From positions 1 through 6,065 of the forward strand of contig CAJOEG010000203.1 of NCBI GenBank assembly GCA_905233405.1: a stretch of DNA of 6,065 nucleotides, written 5' to 3'. Origin of the DNA: an uncultured Bacteroidales bacterium (GTDB lineage: Bacteria; Bacteroidota; Bacteroidia; Bacteroidales; ML635J-15). A program made the position numbers and the translations under genes. Each line of letters starts with the position of its first letter. Position 1 is the stretch's first letter. The notes beneath the pieces were generated by a model. It saw nothing but the letters and a program-made list of their open reading frames with translations. It searched no databases and was not told where the DNA came from. Positions 1 to 4,271 of the stretch are shown one piece after another.

Positions 1-857
1 CATACCATTACCGAGCGCCAAGGTGTGTGGCATGGAGCCTGTAGACGACCTTTGTAACCAGTGGCATCAGGACAAAGCCAAGTGCGGAAAACAAAATTCT
101 TGTCGTCCAAGTCAAGATTTGTTGTCGGATAGTCGAGAACGGCTGCTTCGTGGATGTTGATGTAAAGTCCATCGGCAGTTTTCATCTGCAAAGCTGTCTG
201 CACACCAGTCGGCGAGAAGTTTTTCCACGGCCAGCCACAGCCTTTGTGAGCAGCTTCGTAAAGTCCACGAATTTCCGATAGTTTCGATTCTGTGAAGTTA
301 TATTCTTGAGTGTCGTAGTCGCCGGGAATCCACCAGGCTGTATGGTCGCCAGTCATTGCAAATTCGGTAAGTTCTTCCTTTACCCAAAAATATACCAGCG
401 CGTTTTCCATCGGAAATTCGTAGCGGAATCCAAGTCCGTCGTCGTAAAGACGGAAACGAATCTGCATTACTGTTGCTTTTTTCTTGGTTGAACCATCGGC
501 ACTTTCAACAGAACCTGCAGGTTGTTCCAAGGTTACCAAGAGTTCGTTGTAGTGGTTGCGTATTTTTGATTCTTCTCCCCATACGGGTTCCCAAGTCTCG
601 TCGAAACTGCTAAAAGCCTTATCCTTGAGTACGAAAGCGTGAGCCAAGTCGTCACGCCATTCGAGGGTGAATCCCATTTTTGACGGCAACACGACAGGTT
701 TTCCTGCGCGGTCAAGCGAATAGTAAGGGACTCCGTCGCGCAGTTCGAATTTCAGTTGCAACTGCTTGTCGGGACTTTGTAAGGTTATAGGTTCGGCAAA
801 AGTTTTTGAAAGAAAGCATGTTATCATGCATAGTACGAACACTGCAATTTTCTTCAT
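1..857 (-). CDS. susB: GH97 alpha-glucosidase, SusB-like (N-terminal part, cut by window edge)
   Basis: Glycoside hydrolase family 97 enzymes of the SusB type cleave alpha-glucosidic bonds in malto-oligosaccharides in the periplasm of Bacteroidota. The window holds 285 codons from the ATG at 857; the C-terminal catalytic TIM barrel lies outside, so the residues that separate inverting glucosidases from retaining galactosidases cannot be checked. Residues 1-21 look like a signal peptide (MKK start, hydrophobic core, cleavage after TFA). The rest matches the GH97 N-terminal beta-sandwich as I remember B. thetaiotaomicron SusB: FDETWEPVWGEE at 85-96, IRNHYNEL at 99-106, GLGFRYEFP at 141-149, WIPGDYDTQEY at 176-186, and GVQTALQMKTADGLYINIHEA at 218-238. 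Glu185 in DTQE aligns with SusB Glu194, a calcium ligand. A short insert with CGWPW (207-211) differs from SusB. No SusA/C/D partner is visible. The symbol rests on similarity alone. Confidence 0.93.
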   Translation of the reverse strand, partial: MKKIAVFVLCMITCFLSKTFAEPITLQSPDKQLQLKFELRDGVPYYSLDRAGKPVVLPSKMGFTLEWRDDLAHAFVLKDKAFSSFDETWEPVWGEESKIRNHYNELLVTLEQPAGSVESADGSTKKKATVMQIRFRLYDDGLGFRYEFPMENALVYFWVKEELTEFAMTGDHTAWWIPGDYDTQEYNFTESKLSEIRGLYEAAHKGCGWPWKNFSPTGVQTALQMKTADGLYINIHEAAVLDYPTTNLDLDDKNFVFRTWLCPDATGYKGRLQAPCHTPWRSVMV

Positions 858-886
858 TGTCAATTCAATTATATTTTGATTGACAA
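857..886. repeat. 8-bp inverted repeat between the -7 box and start of the GH97 gene
   Basis: TTGTCAAT at 857-864 and its exact reverse complement ATTGACAA at 879-886 are separated by 14 bases, with centres 22 bases apart (about two helical turns). The right arm overlaps the putative -7 box by three bases and the left arm touches the first base of the GH97 start codon. Because the right arm lies at or before the expected transcript start, a DNA operator is more likely than an RNA hairpin. The regulator is unknown. Confidence 0.35.
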
Positions 887-891
887 AAGTA
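884..891 (-). promoter_or_regulatory. Putative Bacteroidota -7 box for the GH97 gene
   Basis: On the minus strand this reads TACTTTTG, a full match to the Bacteroidota -7 consensus TAnnTTTG. It lies 26 bases before the GH97 ATG, so the leader would be about 20 bases. No convincing TTTG -33 element sits 19-21 bases upstream. The box lies in the 69-base gap between the PLD-like gene and the GH97 gene, which suggests the GH97 gene has its own promoter. Confidence 0.45.
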
Positions 892-926
892 AGAAATATA
901 TTGGTGATTTTTATGTGTCGACAGTT

Positions 927-1448
927 TTATTTTATCCTGTCGCCACAAAATTCCCTTCGACCGCATTTTACACAGTGGCTACCCATCCATACACTATCGA
1001 ACTGGTTGATGGCAGATTCTACAATTTCGGGGTCGTTGGTAAAGATGCCTGCTTCGAAGTTGTGTTCCTGCGGACTTTTCATGCCTATTCCTGCGCCAGT
1101 GAGGTTTGCCGAGCCAATGTATGCGTATTCGAGGTCGAATATCAGCATCTTGAAATGTACGCGCGGACAAAGAACTCGCTCAAGACCAGTTGCCAAAATC
1201 GGATAGCGGTCGAAGTCGGTGCGGAAGTTTTCTCCAGGTTCCTTGGCGTGGATAAGCCGGATCTCAATGCCTTTTTTCAGAAGCGAAGCGAGAACACCAA
1301 GCATAGGAACAACATCGTTTCCTTGCTTTAGGTACAAGTCCTTAATGTCGGCAGTGCCAATCCATAAAGTACGCTTGACACTTGTAAGTTTTGCTAGCAC
1401 TTCGCTGTAGTGTTTTTCATCGGCTATGTATTTCAGGAACGGCGACAT
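927..1448 (-). CDS. Phospholipase D-like (single-HKD) protein with C-terminal His/Cys cluster
   Basis: This is a 173-residue protein of the PLD superfamily, whose members cleave or transfer phosphodiester bonds through a covalent phosphohistidine. The catalytic motif is complete: H98-x-K100-x4-D105-x6-G112-S113-x-N115, followed by the conserved HNFEAGIF segment at 129-136. Only one HKD motif is present, as in Nuc/BfiI-type enzymes, which form a dimer to make one active site. There is no signal peptide or membrane segment, so it is probably cytosolic. The C-terminus (157-168, SHCVKCGRREFC) carries H158, C159, C162 and C168, spaced like a small metal site. A nucleic-acid substrate is plausible but not shown. 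The ATG at 1448 sits 24 bases after a good -7 box; the stop is TAA. Alternatives are an endonuclease or a phospholipid-modifying enzyme. Confidence 0.85.
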   Translation of the reverse strand: MSPFLKYIADEKHYSEVLAKLTSVKRTLWIGTADIKDLYLKQGNDVVPMLGVLASLLKKGIEIRLIHAKEPGENFRTDFDRYPILATGLERVLCPRVHFKMLIFDLEYAYIGSANLTGAGIGMKSPQEHNFEAGIFTNDPEIVESAINQFDSVWMGSHCVKCGRREFCGDRIK

Positions 1449-1472
1449 TTATGAGCATGTTTTTTGTCGTTG

Positions 1473-1503
1473 CAAAGATATTGAAAAACATTAGTGTATG
1501 AAA
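1473..1503 (-). promoter_or_regulatory. Putative promoter of the PLD-like gene (-33/-7)
   Basis: On the minus strand TATCTTTG (1480-1473) matches TAnnTTTG exactly. A TTTC at 1503-1500, one base off the TTTG consensus, lies 19 bases upstream, the usual Bacteroidota spacing. The ATG at 1448 is 24 bases below the -7 box. It is part of a compact divergent promoter region. Confidence 0.55.
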
Positions 1504-1526
1504 GTGCGAGACTCATCTTAATTGCT

Positions 1527-1534
1527 TATTTTTG
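1527..1534 (+). promoter_or_regulatory. Putative -7 box of the M16 peptidase operon
   Basis: TATTTTTG matches the Bacteroidota -7 consensus. Transcription would start near 1540, about 10 bases before the GTG at 1551. That leaves the ATG at 1494 outside the transcript, which supports GTG as the start. No clear TTTG -33 element was found. Confidence 0.45.
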
Positions 1535-1543
1535 CGCAAAAAT
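1528..1543. repeat. 16-bp perfect palindrome over the M16 -7 box and start site
   Basis: ATTTTTGCGCAAAAAT reads the same on both strands without a spacer, so it cannot form an RNA hairpin with a normal loop. It covers seven of the eight bases of the -7 box and the likely transcript start, the place where a dimeric repressor would block polymerase. Confidence 0.5.
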
Positions 1544-1550
1544 TTTTATT

Positions 1551-2768
1551 GTGTACGAATCGGTAACTTTAGGCAACGGAATACGCATCATACACTACAG
1601 GGTGAAATCCGATGTGGCGCACTGCTGTATGCTTATGAACACGGGAACACGTGATGAAAATGAACATCAGCTAGGAATGGCTCATTTCACAGAACACATG
1701 CTTTTCAAGGGGACTGGCAAGCGCAAGGCCTATCATTTGCTCAATCGAATGGAATCGGTTGGTGGAGAGGTTGATGCATATACTACCAAGGAGGAAACCT
1801 GCGTGTCGTCGAGTTTTCTTGTAGAGTTTTATGAACGTGCAGTTGAACTGCTTAACGATGTGGTTTTCAATTCTATTTTTCCGCAGCGCGAGATTGAAAA
1901 GGAGTGCGATGTCATTGTTGACGAGATAAATACCTATAAGGATAATCCGTCGGAAAATATTTTTGATGAGTTTGAGTCGGAAATGTTTGTCAATCATCCG
2001 CTTGGTCATAATATTCTTGGTACAAAAAAGTCGATTTCAAAATTTCGCACTGAGGATTTCTTGGAGTTCGTTGGCTCTAAGTACAATACCGACCAGATGG
2101 TTTTCTGTTCCATTGGCGACATTGATTTCCGTAGGCTTGTGCGTATTTGCGAAAAGCATTTGGGACAAAATGCTGTCAGTTTGCGCAATTTTGAAAGGTT
2201 ACCGTTTGCCAAGTCGGTAAAGTTTGACAAGGTTGTGAAAAAGAAGGGAATGCAGGCCAATACGATAATAGGAAATTATTGCTATTCGTACAGCGATGCT
2301 AAACGTGTTCCGATGTTTTTGCTCTCGAATGTGCTGGCGGGTCCTGGAATGAACTCTCGCCTTAATATGCAACTTCGTGAACATCACGGGCTTTCGTATA
2401 ATATAGAATCAAATTTCACAACATATCAGGACATAGGCCTTTTCAGTATTTTCTTTAGTTCTGACCACGAAAAGGTTGACTTTGCCGTTGATATGATATT
2501 CAGCGAACTAGATAATTTCTGCAAGAAGAAAATGGGAGTGCTTCAGTTGTCGAAGGCAAAGAAGCAACTGATAGGGCAGGTGGCAATCGAGTGCAGTTCG
2601 TATGGAAACATGCTGTTCCCTATGGCCAAGTCGTTCTTGAACTACGGAAAGGCAGAAACATTCAAGGAAACGGTTGCACTAATCGAAGCGATTACTGCAG
2701 ACGACATTATGGAAGTTGCCAACGAGATTTTTGTCCGCGATAAATTCTCTTCGATAAAATACTTGTAA
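1551..2768 (+). CDS. M16 family zinc metallopeptidase (insulinase-like, M16B type)
   Basis: This is a 405-residue peptidase of the pitrilysin/insulinase family, which degrades peptides inside a two-domain clamshell using one zinc. The inverted zinc motif HxxEH is present as H45-F-T-E48-H49 in HFTEHMLFKGT. The third ligand, E125 (VDEINTYKDNP), follows 76 residues after H49, the spacing normal for the family, so the enzyme should be active. The second half holds the M16_C domain: GPGMNSRLNMQLREHHGLSY (264-283), with the substrate-binding Arg/Tyr region, then DIGLFSIFFSS. Length fits the single-unit bacterial M16B type. I chose GTG 1551 over ATG 1494 because homologues start just before the (L)GNGIRIIH strand and the promoter lies between the two. 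There is no signal peptide, so it is probably cytosolic. The O-methyltransferase start follows the TAA after one base, indicating co-transcription. Confidence 0.92.
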   Translation: MYESVTLGNGIRIIHYRVKSDVAHCCMLMNTGTRDENEHQLGMAHFTEHMLFKGTGKRKAYHLLNRMESVGGEVDAYTTKEETCVSSSFLVEFYERAVELLNDVVFNSIFPQREIEKECDVIVDEINTYKDNPSENIFDEFESEMFVNHPLGHNILGTKKSISKFRTEDFLEFVGSKYNTDQMVFCSIGDIDFRRLVRICEKHLGQNAVSLRNFERLPFAKSVKFDKVVKKKGMQANTIIGNYCYSYSDAKRVPMFLLSNVLAGPGMNSRLNMQLREHHGLSYNIESNFTTYQDIGLFSIFFSSDHEKVDFAVDMIFSELDNFCKKKMGVLQLSKAKKQLIGQVAIECSSYGNMLFPMAKSFLNYGKAETFKETVALIEAITADDIMEVANEIFVRDKFSSIKYL

Positions 2769-2769
2769 A

Positions 2770-3291
2770 ATGAGCACCGAGGATATACGTTTCGAATATA
2801 TTGAGAATTTCGGTTGTGTTGAAGACGACTTGCTTCGTGCTTTGGAACGTGAAACTGCCTTGACGCAGATTCATCCCAAGATGCTTTCGGGATGCTATCA
2901 GGGACATTTGTTAGCAATGCTAATAAAGATGTGCAAGGCTAAACGGGTTCTTGAAATAGGCACATACGCAGGATATTCGGCAATTTGTATGGCACGCGCC
3001 TTGCCTGCCGATGGTCAACTTGTCACCATTGAAATCAACGATGAGATAGAATGGCTGTCGTCGAAATATTTTGAGAAGGCAGGATTGCAGGACAAGATAG
3101 TGCCGATTGTCGGCGATGCTTCGGAAGTTATTCCTACTCTCGACGGACGGTTCGACTTAATTTTCATTGACGGCGACAAAACCGAGTACATTTCGTATTT
3201 CGAGGAAGCGACTTACGCGAGCAAAAGACTGTTCCCGCTGTGTCCCGTGCAACTTCCGAGCGGCTATTACTACACGTTCAGCTTCAAATGA
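2770..3291 (+). CDS. Class I SAM-dependent O-methyltransferase, frameshifted (N-terminal part)
   Basis: This is an O-methyltransferase of the COMT/CCoAOMT-like family (Methyltransf_24/3), which moves a methyl group from S-adenosylmethionine to a hydroxyl with the help of a divalent metal. Motif I is LEIGTYAGYS (61-70), the acidic ribose-binding position is in TIEIN (86-90), the SAM adenine region is GDA (115-117), and FIDGDK (132-137) holds the first metal ligand D134. Similarity stops after YFEEA (143-147). The following residues, to the stop at codon 174, match nothing expected, and the conserved ADN metal-ligand motif is missing in all three frames. The true C-terminus is found in the +1 frame at 3275-3403. 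As written the protein would be inactive. It may be a real pseudogene or a sequencing/assembly error. It is translationally coupled to the M16 gene (one base apart). Confidence 0.85.
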   Translation: MSTEDIRFEYIENFGCVEDDLLRALERETALTQIHPKMLSGCYQGHLLAMLIKMCKAKRVLEIGTYAGYSAICMARALPADGQLVTIEINDEIEWLSSKYFEKAGLQDKIVPIVGDASEVIPTLDGRFDLIFIDGDKTEYISYFEEATYASKRLFPLCPVQLPSGYYYTFSFK

Positions 3292-3403
3292 CCATTTTAC
3301 TCACGGCATTATGGCGTTCAACGAGTATATTTCAAAGCGGGAAGATGTCGAGAAGATTATACTTCCTGTGAGGGATGGTCTAATGCTGATAAGAAAACGC
3401 TAA
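3275..3403 (+). pseudogene. C-terminal remnant of the O-methyltransferase in the +1 frame
   Basis: In the frame ending at TAA 3401-3403 the peptide runs through NDHFTHGIMAFNEYIS, then a REDVEK turn, then IILPVRDGLMLIRKR. This is the standard C-terminus of the same O-methyltransferase family, whose members typically end in VEKVILPLRDGLTIIRK or similar. It has no start codon or leader of its own, so it belongs to the gene at 2770. The total span from 2770 (634 bases, about 211 codons) equals the usual length of the family. This means the lesion involves little net loss of sequence, with a frame change of +1. Confidence 0.85.
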
Positions 3404-3418
3404 TGTTTGATATATACA

Positions 3419-3449
3419 AAAAAACGCAACCGTTATGGCTGCGTTTTTT
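3419..3449. terminator. Bidirectional intrinsic terminator between convergent genes
   Basis: AAAAAACGCA (3419-3428) pairs with TGCGTTTTTT (3440-3449), and CC/GG inside the loop (3430-3431 with 3437-3438) can add two more pairs. The T-run serves the rightward methyltransferase transcript, and the A-run reads as a T-run for the leftward FecR-like transcript. It lies 15 bases after the former stop and 18 bases after the latter. Confidence 0.85.
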
Positions 3450-3467
3450 GCATTGTTATTTGTTATC

Positions 3468-4271
3468 CTAATACATTTCAAGTATCGGGTAAATGTTCTT
3501 GTCAAGCGAAAGTCTGATGAGTTTGATTTTTCTCAAGTATTCGTTATCAGTCTTGTTGATTTCGTCAACTTCCTTCTGGTATTCGCTCTTCCATGCGTCG
3601 TCGGCGAAAGTGAAGGTTCTGAGGATTGTACCTTGGTCTGGGTCGCTCGATGATGGACTTACAATCCAAGAATACTTTTTGCCTTTCTGGTAAATCTTAT
3701 CGTCGAACTTAACAACGAATGCGCTGTCGGTTGTTGCGTAGTTGTCAATTACAGGTTCGCCAGATTCTTCATCGTAAATCTTCAGGTATAATTTCTTCTG
3801 CTTAGGATTTGCCCAGTTGAGAACAACATAATTTTCGATAACCATTGCATCGTCGAACGGGTCTCTGATGATGTCGCCTACAGCACGGTAAACGCCACCA
3901 CTCTTACGTTCCTTCTGCGAATTCTGAATCATGTTGTTGGCAATGTAGTTGAAGAATTCCTGTGTAAGGTTGCTGTTGCCAACATCTTCGTAAATCTTGT
4001 TAAGGTCGTTTACTGAATAGGTTCCGGGAGTATTGATTCCCATAGGAACATCGTTCTTGTTGGTAAGTACAACGTACGAACCTGACGGAACTTTCAGTGA
4101 ACTTTTCGACGAGATGTAGCTGTCCCTTACGAGGTTGGATTCTACCTTCTTGTCAACGATTTTAGGACTTCCAGAGAAATAGAAGACCTTATACTCACTT
4201 GTCTGAGCGCTTAAACTTATTGCGAATAAACTCAAACCTAACAATGCTGCGTAAAACTTTATTCCTTTCAT
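3468..4271 (-). CDS. Secreted FecR-like protein with Ig/FN3-like region
   Basis: This is a 267-residue exported protein with no assigned enzyme activity. Residues 1-22 form a clear signal peptide (MKGIK, hydrophobic core, cleavage after SLSA before QTS). Residues 27-92 have the FecR-type pattern: a YKVFYFSGSPKI strand, a positively framed LKVPSGSYVVLTN strand pair, and a closing NTPGTYSVNDL. Residues about 145-222 look like an Ig/FN3-type beta sandwich (VVLNWANP, LYLKIYDEESG, YSWIVSP, LRTFTFAD). The tail (223-267) is charged and probably helical. The stop is TAG. It follows the CHASE2 frame with a 77-base overlap, so the pair should be co-transcribed. FecR-like proteins beside CHASE2 proteins are a known pairing in other bacteria, and I infer an envelope-sensing role. 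The FecR assignment rests on pattern, not a search. Confidence 0.6.
   Translation of the reverse strand: MKGIKFYAALLGLSLFAISLSAQTSEYKVFYFSGSPKIVDKKVESNLVRDSYISSKSSLKVPSGSYVVLTNKNDVPMGINTPGTYSVNDLNKIYEDVGNSNLTQEFFNYIANNMIQNSQKERKSGGVYRAVGDIIRDPFDDAMVIENYVVLNWANPKQKKLYLKIYDEESGEPVIDNYATTDSAFVVKFDDKIYQKGKKYSWIVSPSSSDPDQGTILRTFTFADDAWKSEYQKEVDEINKTDNEYLRKIKLIRLSLDKNIYPILEMY

Noticed and set aside
876..1331. 151-codon open frame on the plus strand, opposite the PLD-like gene
   Set aside because: It lies antisense to a gene with a complete HKD motif, and its translation has no recognisable domain and an unnatural mix of Cys and aromatic residues.
1494..1550. ATG at 1494 as start of the M16 peptidase
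   Set aside because: It adds 19 residues not expected in the family and lies upstream of the likely transcript start; GTG 1551 fits both homologues and promoter.
3211..3290. Local inversion as the cause of the O-methyltransferase lesion
   Set aside because: The reverse complement of the segment was read in three frames; two contain stops soon and the third gives only a vague resemblance to the expected GG-ADN region, not enough to claim.
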